DNA from: an uncultured Sphingomonadaceae bacterium
GTDB taxonomy: Bacteria > Pseudomonadota > Alphaproteobacteria > Sphingomonadales > Sphingomonadaceae
Length of the DNA: 64,000 nt
Reading direction: 5' to 3'
Assembly: GCA_938050045.1 (NCBI GenBank)
Contig: CALLJS010000014.1
Coordinates: forward strand, 1-64,000
The position numbers were made by a program, and so were the translations under genes. This document shows, in pieces, positions 22,834 to 33,346 of the stretch (position 1 is the stretch's first letter; each line of letters begins with the position of its first letter). Below the pieces are notes generated by a model. The model saw only the letters and a program-made list of their open reading frames with translations, was not told the DNA's origin and made no database searches.

Positions 22834-24078
22834 ATGACGGAAACCAACAATCAAAAGCAACGATATATTCATCTCGATGCGCTGCGTGGTTTTGCTGTCA
22901 TGGGTATAGTGACGATGAATATCATCGCTTTTGCCATGCCGCAAAATGCTTATTTGATGCCCAATTTATTTGGCCCTGCTCGTGCATCGGATGCGGCAGC
23001 GTGGATTGGTAATTTCATTTTCTTTGATGGTAAAATGCGCGGCCTATTTTCGCTATTATTTGGTGCCAGCATGATGCTGATAATCATGCGAGCAGAGGAT
23101 AAGGGGGACAGCAGTGCTAAAATACACTATAATCGTATGCTTTGGCTTATCTTATTTGGATTGCTGCATTTCACCTTTATTTGGTATGGCGATATATTAT
23201 TCCTCTATGGCGTAATGGGCTGCTTTACCTATTTTATGCACCATTTGGACGCGCAAAAATTGCTCAAATGGGGTTTGGGCATATTCATATCTTTCACGCT
23301 TTTACTCACGATTGCCTTGGGCGGATTATTATATCAAAAATATAGCGCAGAAAGTAGCGATGCGACTAGCGCAGAAATAGCTGATTATCAGCTTTTCAAA
23401 GATGAATTTAAGCCAGATGCGCAGGCTACAGTGGCTGAGTTAGATGCCTATGATAAGGATTATGCTGATATAGTGAGATTCCGAATCGCAGAGGAATGGA
23501 CTACACCGATATTCTCTATTTTCATTGGTATTACCGAAACTCTCCCTTTCATATTAATCGGCATGGCTTTGCTCAAAAATGGTTTTTTATTGGGCCAAAG
23601 TGATACTATTACCTATAAAAAAACAGTGATTTATGGGCTTGGCGGCGGGATCATACTCAATAGTTTGATTGCCTTTATAATCTTCAAAAATGGTTTTGAT
23701 ATTGCGATAATCTTTAATGCGATACAGGGCTGGAGCAACATCCCGCGCCTGATGATGACCATGGGCTATGCAGCGCTTATCATCCTCTTTATTTCTAAAA
23801 GCCCATTTAATAGATTGCTTCAACGAACAGCAGCCGCTGGCCGTATGGCATTTTCCAACTATATCGGCACGAGCATTGCGATGAGTTTTATATTCTATGG
23901 CTATGGTTTGGGATATTATAATGAGATTAGCAGAGCAGGGCTTTTCCCAATCATTCTCGGAACATGGGTCATCATGCTCTTATGGTCAAAACCATGGCTA
24001 GAGCATTTTCATTATGGCCCACTAGAGTGGCTTTGGCGTTCTTTAGCGCGCCGCGCGTTACAGGACTTTCGGCGTTAA
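22834..24078 (+). CDS. DUF418-family membrane protein
   Basis: LDALRGFAVMGIVTMNI N-terminus; C-terminal AAGRMAFSNYIGTSIAMSFIFYGYGLG; track start at 22738 overlaps nitroreductase and is unlikely. Confidence 0.82.
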   Translation: MTETNNQKQRYIHLDALRGFAVMGIVTMNIIAFAMPQNAYLMPNLFGPARASDAAAWIGNFIFFDGKMRGLFSLLFGASMMLIIMRAEDKGDSSAKIHYNRMLWLILFGLLHFTFIWYGDILFLYGVMGCFTYFMHHLDAQKLLKWGLGIFISFTLLLTIALGGLLYQKYSAESSDATSAEIADYQLFKDEFKPDAQATVAELDAYDKDYADIVRFRIAEEWTTPIFSIFIGITETLPFILIGMALLKNGFLLGQSDTITYKKTVIYGLGGGIILNSLIAFIIFKNGFDIAIIFNAIQGWSNIPRLMMTMGYAALIILFISKSPFNRLLQRTAAAGRMAFSNYIGTSIAMSFIFYGYGLGYYNEISRAGLFPIILGTWVIMLLWSKPWLEHFHYGPLEWLWRSLARRALQDFRR

Positions 24079-24103
24079 ACACAATAGGCGCAAAAGCCTA
24101 GCT

Positions 24104-24532
24104 CTAGCTATCATAAGTATAATTAGCAAAACCGCGATTACTATTCACGACACGGCGTTCAACCAATGGATTGGATTCTTTTTCAAGTGCTTCAAGCGTC
24201 GTTTCGAATAAAGGTCGCAATAATACTGCTTTTTCTAGTAGATCTTCGGGATCTTGTTGGATTTCAATATAGTGACGCGCCGTCATTTCAATCTCTTCTG
24301 CCAATTCCGCTAATTTCTCAGCTCCGAATTGCCAAGCTTCACCTTTCAGAGTGTGCGCTGGAATGACGAGTTTGCTCGAATCACGCACGCGCAATGCCTC
24401 TTCTATTTGTGCCAATGATTTTATACCATCTTCACGAAAATAACCCAAGATTCTGACAAAGCCAGGCCCCAGTAATTCGCGCGTATTGATATAGGTCTTC
24501 CAGTTAATAATTTCACTGTCGGTAAGGGTCAT
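24104..24532 (-). CDS. Hpt-domain histidine phosphotransfer protein
   Basis: IPAHTLKGEAWQFGAEKLAELAEEIE (HxLKG phosphoacceptor motif). Confidence 0.75.
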   Translation of the reverse strand: MTLTDSEIINWKTYINTRELLGPGFVRILGYFREDGIKSLAQIEEALRVRDSSKLVIPAHTLKGEAWQFGAEKLAELAEEIEMTARHYIEIQQDPEDLLEKAVLLRPLFETTLEALEKESNPLVERRVVNSNRGFANYTYDS

Positions 24533-24722
24533 ATCCCGTTTCTCCTTGCTGAATTACGACCAGAACAAGAAGTCACTATACAACGGATTAGTAAACGGAG
24601 TGTTTACGCTCTAAAATGAAAAAACCAAATTGGATTAAAAGATAATCATAGTATAAAAATATTGATACTCTCAATTTTACATATACGACTATGCCTTAAC
24701 TCTTGATATATAGTGCTATATA

Positions 24723-26099
24723 TTAATCATCTGCGTAAGGATTATTGGATGCACGCATGTTCATGCGCACTGGCACAGCCCCAAAATCTAAATCTCGGCG
24801 CAATCCATTAATTAAATAACGATTATAGCTTTCGGGCAATTTATCTACTCTGGTGCCAAAAACAGCAAAGGTAGGCGGCCGATTTCTAGCTTGGGTAATA
24901 TAGCGTAATTTTATGCGTTTCCCCCCAGGTGCAGGTGGCGGGTTTACCTGAATAGCCTGTTCGAACCACCGATTTAACTCACCAGTGGGTACGCGGCGGC
25001 TCCAGGCATCTCGCGCTTTGAAGGCGGCGTCTATTAACGAATCCAATCCTTTGCCCGTCATAGCAGAAACAGCGATCATCGGTACGCCCTTTAATTGCGC
25101 TAATCCCTCATCTAGGGCCGCTCTAATACCATGGAATAATGCGCTACCATCTTCGGCAATATCCCATTTATTGATAGCAATAATCAAGGCTCTGCCTTCT
25201 TGAATGCAATGATCCCCAATTTTCAAATCCTGCAATTCTAGGCCTTTTGTCGCATCAAGCATCAAAATTACCACTTCGGAAAAATCAATAGCGCGCCGTG
25301 CATCGGCAACCGATAATTTCTCTAACTTGTCTTTTACCCGCGCTTTTTTGCGCATCCCAGCAGTATCAATGATGCGGATTTCACGGTGTTTTAGCTCTGG
25401 GTCGCTTGAATCAGGATTATCCCACAACCAATCAATGGTAATACTATCGCGCGTAATACCTGCCTCTGGCCCTGTTATGAGTCGATTTTCACCGAGCATC
25501 TTATTTATCATGGTCGATTTGCCAGCATTGGGACGGCCGACAACGGCCAATTTTAGAGGTGCCGTCGGGGACTCCAAATCATATTCTTCTTCTTCGCCGT
25601 CCCATGCATCAATGATAGGCCGCAAAGCTTGATATAGATCGGCCATGCCTTCGCCATGCTCTGCGCTTATGGCAATAGGCTCATTAAATCCCAAGCTATA
25701 GGATTCCAATATAGTAGAATCGGCGCGGCTGCCCTCGGCTTTATTTATCACCAATTCAACGGGCACATTGCTAGCACGCAGCCAACGCGCAATCTCTTCA
25801 TCAAGCGGCGTTAACCCCGCGCGACCATCGATAATGAAGATAGCCGCAACAGAGCCATTCAAAGCCGCTTCGGTTTGCGACCGCATCCGACCGGGCAAGG
25901 TTTGCGGATCTTCATCCTCATAACCAGCGGTATCGACCGCAATGAATTTCAAGTCAAACAAAGACGCATCGCCTTCGCGCCTGTCGCGCGTAACGCCTGG
26001 TTGATCGTCAACCAATGCTAAACGTTTGCCAACCAATCGATTGAACAATGTTGATTTACCGACATTAGGTCTGCCAATTATGGCAATAGTGGGCTTCAT
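24723..26099 (-). CDS. der: Ribosome biogenesis GTPase Der (EngA)
   Basis: Two G domains: GRPNVGKSTLFNRL and GRPNAGKSTMINKM. Confidence 0.96.
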   Translation of the reverse strand: MKPTIAIIGRPNVGKSTLFNRLVGKRLALVDDQPGVTRDRREGDASLFDLKFIAVDTAGYEDEDPQTLPGRMRSQTEAALNGSVAAIFIIDGRAGLTPLDEEIARWLRASNVPVELVINKAEGSRADSTILESYSLGFNEPIAISAEHGEGMADLYQALRPIIDAWDGEEEEYDLESPTAPLKLAVVGRPNAGKSTMINKMLGENRLITGPEAGITRDSITIDWLWDNPDSSDPELKHREIRIIDTAGMRKKARVKDKLEKLSVADARRAIDFSEVVILMLDATKGLELQDLKIGDHCIQEGRALIIAINKWDIAEDGSALFHGIRAALDEGLAQLKGVPMIAVSAMTGKGLDSLIDAAFKARDAWSRRVPTGELNRWFEQAIQVNPPPAPGGKRIKLRYITQARNRPPTFAVFGTRVDKLPESYNRYLINGLRRDLDFGAVPVRMNMRASNNPYADD

Positions 26100-26141
26100 T
26101 ATGCCATAACTCCCTTAAATATAGGGTGCAAACCCCAATTA

Positions 26142-27485
26142 TTATTGAAAAGCGCTGATCGTGCCGCTGTCATCCAAAATATAAAGCATATTATTGGCAA
26201 CGATTGGCGCCACAGAAATGGGGGCCTTAACCTCTTGTATCTTAAATGCAACGCCTTCCGCAGGCTCTATCGACCAAATTTCACCCTCTGAATTGCTGGC
26301 TACCAGACGATTCCCCGCTAATATAGGGCCGCGCCAAGTGATTTCGCCTTTCTTTTTCTTTTCATTCGCAAATTCTGGTAATTGGGCAATCCAACGAATC
26401 TTTCCACTTGAGCGTGAGATGCAGAGCATCCTAGCATCATCGGTTAAAACAAAAACCCATTCACCCGCTACCACTGGGGTTGCGATACCGGCAATATTAA
26501 GCTCCCAAATACGGCGTCCTTGATCCAAATCATAAGCAGCCATGCGCCCGCCCTGGCCCAAGGCATAGACTTTACCGCGATCAATGACGGGAGATGCGTC
26601 AACATCAGACAATTCAGACACTGACAATGACATGCGCGTACGCGACAAGGTATCGCTCCAGAGGCTACGGCCATTTTCATACCGATAAGCCGATAATTCC
26701 CCCGAAGAATATCCAGCCACAACGGTTCCATCGGATGCGGCAGGCGATGCCACACCGAAAATACCAGATTCACCAATAGCACCCGCTTCATTCCATTCGG
26801 TTGCGCCCGTTCGGGCATTCAAAGCATATATTTGATTATCTTGTGTCATGACATAAAGATTGCCATTTGATAATGTCGGCGAACCGCGCAAAGGCCCAGC
26901 AGGCCTTGATTTCCATAGCATAGTACCATCAGCAATATTGAGAGCCACCACATCGCCAATTCCATTTGTAGCGTAAATATTGACGCCATCAGAGGAAACA
27001 CCGCCACCAAATAATGTCGATTTTTTCTCGACTGATTTGCTAAAATTAGCACTCCAAAGTCGCGCGCCATTTGTTGCATCAAAGGCTCTTACAACCGCAT
27101 CGGTACCGATAGCGAATAATTTTCCGTTTACAATAATCGGCGAGGACGCCAACCTTGCCCGAGAGGTTGACCCCAAAATTTGACTGCTCCAGTTTCGGCT
27201 TAACTCTGCCCCAAGCGCCACATGACCAGGAGCATTAGAAGCAGCACCGCTCGGCTGTTGCCAAGCATCATTAATCCGCGATGTTGGTATAATTACAGAT
27301 TGTCCAGATAAGGCGGGATCAGCTTCTGTATCTATGCGCGTGCCCAAAATATCGACGCGATTACCGATTGTTGGGGTGACTTTTGAATCGCTACTGCCGC
27401 CCAAAGCGCCGCATGCAGTCAGCATTGATAAAGCAGCTAAACTTAAGATATATTTAGAAGTTTTATGCACGAAAATATTCTCCAA
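26142..27485 (-). CDS. bamB: Outer membrane assembly lipoprotein BamB
   Basis: Lipobox LTAC, PQQ-type beta-propeller repeats, located next to der. Confidence 0.88.
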   Translation of the reverse strand: MENIFVHKTSKYILSLAALSMLTACGALGGSSDSKVTPTIGNRVDILGTRIDTEADPALSGQSVIIPTSRINDAWQQPSGAASNAPGHVALGAELSRNWSSQILGSTSRARLASSPIIVNGKLFAIGTDAVVRAFDATNGARLWSANFSKSVEKKSTLFGGGVSSDGVNIYATNGIGDVVALNIADGTMLWKSRPAGPLRGSPTLSNGNLYVMTQDNQIYALNARTGATEWNEAGAIGESGIFGVASPAASDGTVVAGYSSGELSAYRYENGRSLWSDTLSRTRMSLSVSELSDVDASPVIDRGKVYALGQGGRMAAYDLDQGRRIWELNIAGIATPVVAGEWVFVLTDDARMLCISRSSGKIRWIAQLPEFANEKKKKGEITWRGPILAGNRLVASNSEGEIWSIEPAEGVAFKIQEVKAPISVAPIVANNMLYILDDSGTISAFQ

Positions 27486-27533
27486 TTTTATAATATCGCG
27501 CTGCGCAACCTTTGCAGCAAACTCGATGATAAT

Positions 27534-28268
27534 TCATTCACTTGTTTTTTCTGCATCATCTTCGCTTTCGCTATTCTGAATAGCATCGATTCCCAATACA
27601 CCTGCCATTTGACGGGCACGGCCGCGCAGCGATTCTGGTAAATCTTCTTGGTCAGCAATTTGGGCAAAAATAGGCCCCGCTAAATCTTCTTTGTCCTGCC
27701 GCATATAGGATATGGCTGTCATTTCACCAGCACTTCCGAACCACGGATTACCTGGTATAGCCAAGGGTTTAAGTTGATCTATAATATGCTGCGGTTTCAC
27801 ATCATCAAATTGCGCCATTGTTTTTCTAATCAATGCAAAATCACGAAATGCGCTGGACAGTTCTTCATCTTTAATCACGTCATCATAATGTGCAATGGCC
27901 TTTTTCTTATCGCCTTTTTCAATCGCAATGTTGCCTTCTAAAATTTTTGATAGAGCACGATAGCCTGCTTGTTCTGCATCTTTGAAAGATTTGAGCTGCT
28001 CTAATGCCTCATCATTTTTACCCGCCTCTAATATATCTACAGCTTTGATAAAAGCTTCCCCTTGGTCGCCAATAGCTTGTGATTTTTGATTTTCAAAATA
28101 AGCCCAAGCACCTAATGTCCCAAATCCAACAATAAGCGCAATCGCTATCCAGCGGCCCCATTTGTTCCAAAATTGTTTAAGGTCACTATCGCGCACCGCA
28201 TCATCGACTTCGCGTAAAAATGCCTCATCGGCTAAATCTCTTGTATCTGTAGGGCTTTTAGCCACCGT
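27534..28268 (-). CDS. TPR_21/YfgM-like tetratricopeptide membrane protein
   Basis: Single N-terminal TM then TPR-like repeats; upstream of bamB; probable start MEVTVAKS. Confidence 0.75.
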   Translation of the reverse strand, partial: TVAKSPTDTRDLADEAFLREVDDAVRDSDLKQFWNKWGRWIAIALIVGFGTLGAWAYFENQKSQAIGDQGEAFIKAVDILEAGKNDEALEQLKSFKDAEQAGYRALSKILEGNIAIEKGDKKKAIAHYDDVIKDEELSSAFRDFALIRKTMAQFDDVKPQHIIDQLKPLAIPGNPWFGSAGEMTAISYMRQDKEDLAGPIFAQIADQEDLPESLRGRARQMAGVLGIDAIQNSESEDDAEKTSE

Positions 28269-28423
28269 TACCTCCATTAAAAATGCGCAAATTATCGCAC
28301 CATTCATCATCCATTAGCCGCGAGTGAGGCGACATACTAGCCCCCAATATCAAGCGACGCTGCACAATAGTATAAATTACAGGATAATCGCTATAAAAAA
28401 TAAATTTTATGCGTCAATCACTC

Positions 28424-29290
28424 TTATATTGATCCATATAATTGGTCTCGACTGGGAAATGTTCGGCTGCGGACTTCATCCGCATATTGACGCACAGATT
28501 TTTGAACAGTCTCTGACATGTTACCATACCGTTTCACAAATTTCGGCGTGCGATCGAACAGACCAAGCATATCCTCTGAAACTAAGACTTGCCCATCGCA
28601 CTGTGCAGAGGCACCAATACCAATAGTGGGACAGGCTACTTTCTGGGTAATCTCAATCGCAATAGGCTCTAACACGCCTTCGATAACAAGGCCAAAAGCC
28701 CCCGCTTCTGAGAGAGCAACCGCGTCTTCGACAATGACTTTGGCTTCTTCATCGCTCTTACCGCGCACACCATAGCCCCCCAATATATTGATAGCTTGGG
28801 GCGTTAAACCAACATGCGCCATCACTGGAATACCGCGTTTTGTTAGAAATTCCAATGTCGGTGCTAATATTTTACCACCCTCAATTTTAATCGCAGCCGC
28901 ACCAGTATGTTTGAGCAAATTAGAGGCATTTTCAAAGGCTTGTTCGGGCGATGCTTCATAGGAACCAAAAGGCATATCAACAATCACAGCGGCATGATAG
29001 CTTCCCCTAACCACTGCCGCACCATGGGCAATCATCATATCCATGGTCACAGCAACGGTATGCGGCAGCCCATAAATAACCTGCCCGAGCGAATCACCTA
29101 CCAAAAGCATATCGCATTCTGGATCGAGCAATTGGGCCATGCGTACCGTATAGGCGGTGAGCATGACCAAAGGTTCACCGCCTTTGCGTTGGCGAATTTT
29201 TGGTACTGTCAGCCTTTTCATCGGCTTTGGTGTTGGGTTCGCACGGCTGGTAGACGTATCGAATGTGAGCGTTTTTGACGTGGTGGACAT
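28424..29290 (-). CDS. panB: 3-methyl-2-oxobutanoate hydroxymethyltransferase
   Basis: LVGDSLGQVIYGLPHTVAVTMDMMIAHGAAVVRG, AHVGLTPQ. Confidence 0.95.
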   Translation of the reverse strand: MSTTSKTLTFDTSTSRANPTPKPMKRLTVPKIRQRKGGEPLVMLTAYTVRMAQLLDPECDMLLVGDSLGQVIYGLPHTVAVTMDMMIAHGAAVVRGSYHAAVIVDMPFGSYEASPEQAFENASNLLKHTGAAAIKIEGGKILAPTLEFLTKRGIPVMAHVGLTPQAINILGGYGVRGKSDEEAKVIVEDAVALSEAGAFGLVIEGVLEPIAIEITQKVACPTIGIGASAQCDGQVLVSEDMLGLFDRTPKFVKRYGNMSETVQKSVRQYADEVRSRTFPSRDQLYGSI

Positions 29291-29369
29291 AAAGAAACAT
29301 TAGCGACAAATGCTCTGCTTAAAAAGAGTATATTATAATGATTTTCATATTATAACTATATTATAATTG

Positions 29370-29420
29370 ACTCCATGTTAACAAAATCTAACATAACAGA
29401 TATATTTATTAACATGGAGT
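29370..29420 (+). promoter_or_regulatory. Perfect 12-bp inverted repeat overlapping the Shine-Dalgarno (putative operator or SD-sequestering hairpin)
   Basis: actccatgttaa (29370-29381) and ttaacatggagt (29409-29420) are exact reverse complements; GGAG of the right arm is 7 nt upstream of ATG at 29427. Confidence 0.6.
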
Positions 29421-29843
29421 ATGGAAATGTCATTTCGTGAAAAAATGCTGTGGGTCGCCTTTATCGCTATGATCGGCGGCTTTGGGTTTTATTTTCTCAC
29501 ATTATTAACCCCAATAGGCCAAAATGCGTCGCCCGATTATTATTTAGGGCTCTTATTCTTCATCATCGGCCTGACAATTGGCAGTATGTTGGTCGCCACA
29601 CTCATATTATTCATCCGCAATCGAAGCGAGGTGACGTTCAAAGAGGATGAGCGTGACCGTAACATCCACAAAGCCGCCACCCAAATCGCCTATTATCCTC
29701 TATTATTGGGCGTATGGGGCAGCGGTGCTTTATTTCATAATGGCGTTTCCACATCAATAATGCTCAACATTTTATTAGCAGTCTTAGTGGGTGCAGAATC
29801 TATTCGCTTGGGGTATCAAATCTTTCTCTATCGCCAGGCATAG
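29421..29843 (+). CDS. Small integral membrane protein paired with an XRE regulator
   Basis: Four hydrophobic segments; 3-nt gap to the downstream HTH gene. Confidence 0.7.
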   Translation: MEMSFREKMLWVAFIAMIGGFGFYFLTLLTPIGQNASPDYYLGLLFFIIGLTIGSMLVATLILFIRNRSEVTFKEDERDRNIHKAATQIAYYPLLLGVWGSGALFHNGVSTSIMLNILLAVLVGAESIRLGYQIFLYRQA

Positions 29844-29846
29844 CGT

Positions 29847-30059
29847 ATGAAAAAATTAGCTTTTAACAATAATATCAAAATTTTGCGCTTCATGAGCAAT
29901 GAGATGACTCAAGCTGATTTGGGCGAAAAAGTCGGCGTTACGCGCCAGACCATAGCCGCCATTGAACAGAGCAAATATTCGCCTTCATTAGAAGTTGCAT
30001 TTCGTATCGCCCACATATTTGGCAGGCCATTAGACGAAGTGTTCATTTGGAAAGATTAG
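29847..30059 (+). CDS. Short XRE-family HTH regulator
   Basis: MTQADLGEKVGVTRQTIAAIEQSKYSPSLEVAFRIAHIFGRPLDEVF. Confidence 0.9.
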   Translation: MKKLAFNNNIKILRFMSNEMTQADLGEKVGVTRQTIAAIEQSKYSPSLEVAFRIAHIFGRPLDEVFIWKD

Positions 30060-30124
30060 CGGAAAATAGCACCAATACTCTGACCCTAATGCATCTTTTG
30101 ACAATAAATTAGGCACCATGATAT

Positions 30125-30400
30125 TTGCTTGACTTCACCTGCAAGGGCCTATTCATTCTCGCCCTGATGTATCAAGAGGATACCAATGAGAGCCGTATGG
30201 GTATTATGGGTTCGCTGGCCCTAATCTTGTTCATTGATACAATGGGGCTTGGCTCTATCATTGGCCCTATTGCGATGACCTTTACCTTTGGTGTTTTTAC
30301 AAAAAATAGAGGCGATATTGCTGATTGTCCAAGCGCGCCATTTCTGCTCTGGGCCTTGTTGGCCATAATCGCCATCATATTATCTGCGCGTACAATGAAC
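30125..30400 (+). pseudogene. C-terminal remnant of a TetA-like MFS transporter
   Basis: RMGIMGSLALILFIDTMGLGSIIGPIAMTFTFGVFT...SAPFLLWALLAIIAIIL resembles the last TMs of TetA-type MFS; no N-terminal half upstream; in-frame stop at 30119. Confidence 0.4.
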
Positions 30401-30570
30401 CAATATCATCAAGGCAATAACTATCAAGCTAGCAAGTATCAAAACAATGAAAATACTGAAAACAATGAATGCTGGCCAATAGCTTGTAAAATATTATTAT
30501 ACTATGATAAGCGTGTCATAGTCAGAGTATATCTACAAGAATATCCAAAAAATAGTAGAGAGAGAATATC

Positions 30571-31629
30571 ATGCAAAATTTCATGTCTATTGCTTTATTG
30601 AGCGCAGCAATAATGGTTTTGGGCGCATGTGGTTCGGCAAATATCGCTGCACCAGTACCAAGCATTTTGCCACCACCAATTTCGAACCCAGCCACGAATG
30701 CACAAACCCCGATTGAGCGTTTTGGCGCATTATCCGTAACTGGCAATCGCATAACCGACAGCCAGGGGCGTCCTATTGCCCTCTCTGGGATGAGTCATTT
30801 TTGGTCCAATACAGGCTATGGCCAAGAAGGATTATATAATCCGCAAGTGGTTCAATATTTATCCGAAAACTGGAATGCATCTCTGTTTCGCGCTGCTATG
30901 GGAGCCGATGAGAAGGGCAGCTATCTTGATGAACCAGAAGCCAATCTAAAGCGCGCCCAAAATGTTGTAGATGCTGCCATTGAGATAGGGGCCTATGTCA
31001 TCCTTGATTTTCATTCTCATCATGCGCATGAATATCCCGAAAAAGCGGTCGATTTTTTCACCCAAATGGCTAAGAAATATGGCGATAAACCCAATGTCAT
31101 ATATGAAATTTACAACGAACCTCTGGATAGTGCTGATTGGGCTAGGGATGTTAAACCCTATTCGCAGAGACTCATATCTACTATTCGCGCAATTGATCCT
31201 GATAATTTGATTATTGTTGGCTCGCCCAGATGGTCACAAGATGTCGATATTGTCGCTAAAGATCCCATAGTTGGATATGATAATATCGCCTATACTATGC
31301 ATTTTTACGCGGGAACGCATGGGGATGAATTGCGCGCTAAAACCGAAATAGCCTTGCAAGCGGGTCTCGCTATCTTTGTAACCGAATGGGGTACGATTAA
31401 TGCCAATGGCGATGGTGATGTAGCCCATGAATCGGTTGAAAAATGGACCAAATTCATGGACAAACATTGTTTGTCAAATGCCAATTGGGCGGTTAGCAAT
31501 AAGGCCGAGGGTGCATCCATGTTTAAGCCAGATACATCGCAAAGCGGTCCATGGAGCGAGAGCGATTTAACCGAATCGGGCAAAGTCGTGAGAGAAATAG
31601 TCAGAAATGGGACGCGAATCTGCGAATGA
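30571..31629 (+). CDS. Secreted lipoprotein, glycoside hydrolase family 5 (cellulase-like)
   Basis: Lipobox LGAC; YVILDFHSHHAHEY, NVIYEIYNEPL (catalytic NE), IFVTEWGTINANGDG. Confidence 0.87.
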   Translation: MQNFMSIALLSAAIMVLGACGSANIAAPVPSILPPPISNPATNAQTPIERFGALSVTGNRITDSQGRPIALSGMSHFWSNTGYGQEGLYNPQVVQYLSENWNASLFRAAMGADEKGSYLDEPEANLKRAQNVVDAAIEIGAYVILDFHSHHAHEYPEKAVDFFTQMAKKYGDKPNVIYEIYNEPLDSADWARDVKPYSQRLISTIRAIDPDNLIIVGSPRWSQDVDIVAKDPIVGYDNIAYTMHFYAGTHGDELRAKTEIALQAGLAIFVTEWGTINANGDGDVAHESVEKWTKFMDKHCLSNANWAVSNKAEGASMFKPDTSQSGPWSESDLTESGKVVREIVRNGTRICE

Positions 31630-31642
31630 TAGAGCGTCTATA

Positions 31643-32737
31643 TTATTGCGCTTGATATTCTGTCAGAGCGGTAACAGCCAATTCGGGATGGTCAGTGAAA
31701 AACCCATCGACCCCAGCATCACGATATGCTCTAATTTCAGATTTCATATCGCCCAATTCGCTATGGTCTAACGATGATTTCAATCCTTCGGGCAAGAAGT
31801 AATTTTCGGCTCTAAATGACCATACATGCACCAATAATTCTATGGCTTTGGCATTTTTTATCAAATCAGTGAAACCGCTTAAACGTCCTAAAATATTTCT
31901 ATCGATGACATAGGATTTATGAACACCAACTCCATCTGCATATTTTGCAATACGCGATAATCCGGCAGGCGTTATCATATCAGTAAATAATAAATTAGGG
32001 CGGTCGGGGGGTGATCCATCTGGCCCAATGAGCTGGATCAACCTAATATCGGTTGCTTCAGCTAATTTCTCCAAAATGCCTATTTCGAATGATTGGATAA
32101 AAACGGCATCGCTGGAATCGCGATACCCAAAAATATTCAACTGTTTCAATAATATATCTTGTTGTGGCAAACCAATTGACTTGAAATAGCTGGGATGTTT
32201 TAGCTCGGGATAAATGCCTATCACCCGCCCAGTTCTTTGTTCCAATCGCTGAATAAGTTTTAACAATTCTTCAAAGGATAATATCTCAAATTCATTATCA
32301 TAATCTCTGTTACCAGAGCGCAATTCCGTCAAACTTTCTTTGGCCCGCAATGTTTTCAATTCATTATAAGTAAAATCTTCGGTGAACCAGCCCGTTACTT
32401 CTCTGCCATCAATAACTTTCGTCGTATAGCGCGATGCAAATTCTGGCTTTGTTGCAACATTGGTCGTGCTGCCAATCTCATTTTCATGGCGCACCATCAA
32501 TATGCCATCTTTGCTCACGACTATATCGGGTTCCAGATAATCAGCGCCTTGTTCAATCGCCAATCTATAGGCCGCTTCTGTATGCTCTGGTCGCTCTCCG
32601 CTTGCGCCTCTATGCCCGATAATGATTGGAATGGCTGTATCTGATGAAAAACCATCTGCATCATCGCTGCATCCAGTGGTTGACAAAGACAAAGCTATTA
32701 TCAAGCCTTTCAATAATATTGGTACAATACGGAGCAT
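31643..32737 (-). CDS. Glycerophosphodiester phosphodiesterase lipoprotein
   Basis: IIIGHRGASGERPEHTEAAYRLAIEQGADYLEPDIVVSKDGILMVRHE. Confidence 0.9.
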   Translation of the reverse strand: MLRIVPILLKGLIIALSLSTTGCSDDADGFSSDTAIPIIIGHRGASGERPEHTEAAYRLAIEQGADYLEPDIVVSKDGILMVRHENEIGSTTNVATKPEFASRYTTKVIDGREVTGWFTEDFTYNELKTLRAKESLTELRSGNRDYDNEFEILSFEELLKLIQRLEQRTGRVIGIYPELKHPSYFKSIGLPQQDILLKQLNIFGYRDSSDAVFIQSFEIGILEKLAEATDIRLIQLIGPDGSPPDRPNLLFTDMITPAGLSRIAKYADGVGVHKSYVIDRNILGRLSGFTDLIKNAKAIELLVHVWSFRAENYFLPEGLKSSLDHSELGDMKSEIRAYRDAGVDGFFTDHPELAVTALTEYQAQ

Positions 32738-32995
32738 TGATTAGTTCGCAGTGATCCGTTTAGAATAATATCGCAAAATAGAGCAAAGAGCCAAACCATT
32801 CGCTCTTATATTAATTGTAGCATCCATAATATTCACTCCACACGCGCCATTATAATATCATCATGGCGATTCTATTATAATCCTAGCAATAAGGCCTAAA
32901 GCTTCAAGATGAATCATCTTAAAGAGACATAACGATATTATATTTTACAAGAATTTATACTATAAATATAGTGAATAAATTAATTTGTGCAAATA

Positions 32996-33346
32996 TTAAT
33001 TTACTAATGCAGCTTCATATTCTGATGATTTGAAGCCCACTAACAAACCCATTTCTGTCTCTAATATCGGGCGTTTAATCATGCTGGGATACTCCATCAT
33101 CAACATGATAGCTTTGGATTCATCAATATTTTCACGGTTCGCGGCAGGGAGTTTTTTGAAAGTGGTCCCGCGCTTATTAAGAAGCGCTTCCCAGCCCAGT
33201 TGCGAAATCCATTCTTTGAGCATTTTACCATCAACGCCCGCTTTTTTATAATCATGGAAATCATAAATTATATCGCGTTGCTCCATCCATTTACGCGCTT
33301 TTTTGATGGTGTCACAATTTGAAATACCATATATTTTCGTAGCCAT
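32996..33346 (-). CDS. ArsC/Spx-family protein
   Basis: IYGISNCDTIKKARKWMEQRDIIYDFHDYKKAG; KRPILE. Confidence 0.88.
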   Translation of the reverse strand: MATKIYGISNCDTIKKARKWMEQRDIIYDFHDYKKAGVDGKMLKEWISQLGWEALLNKRGTTFKKLPAANRENIDESKAIMLMMEYPSMIKRPILETEMGLLVGFKSSEYEAALVN

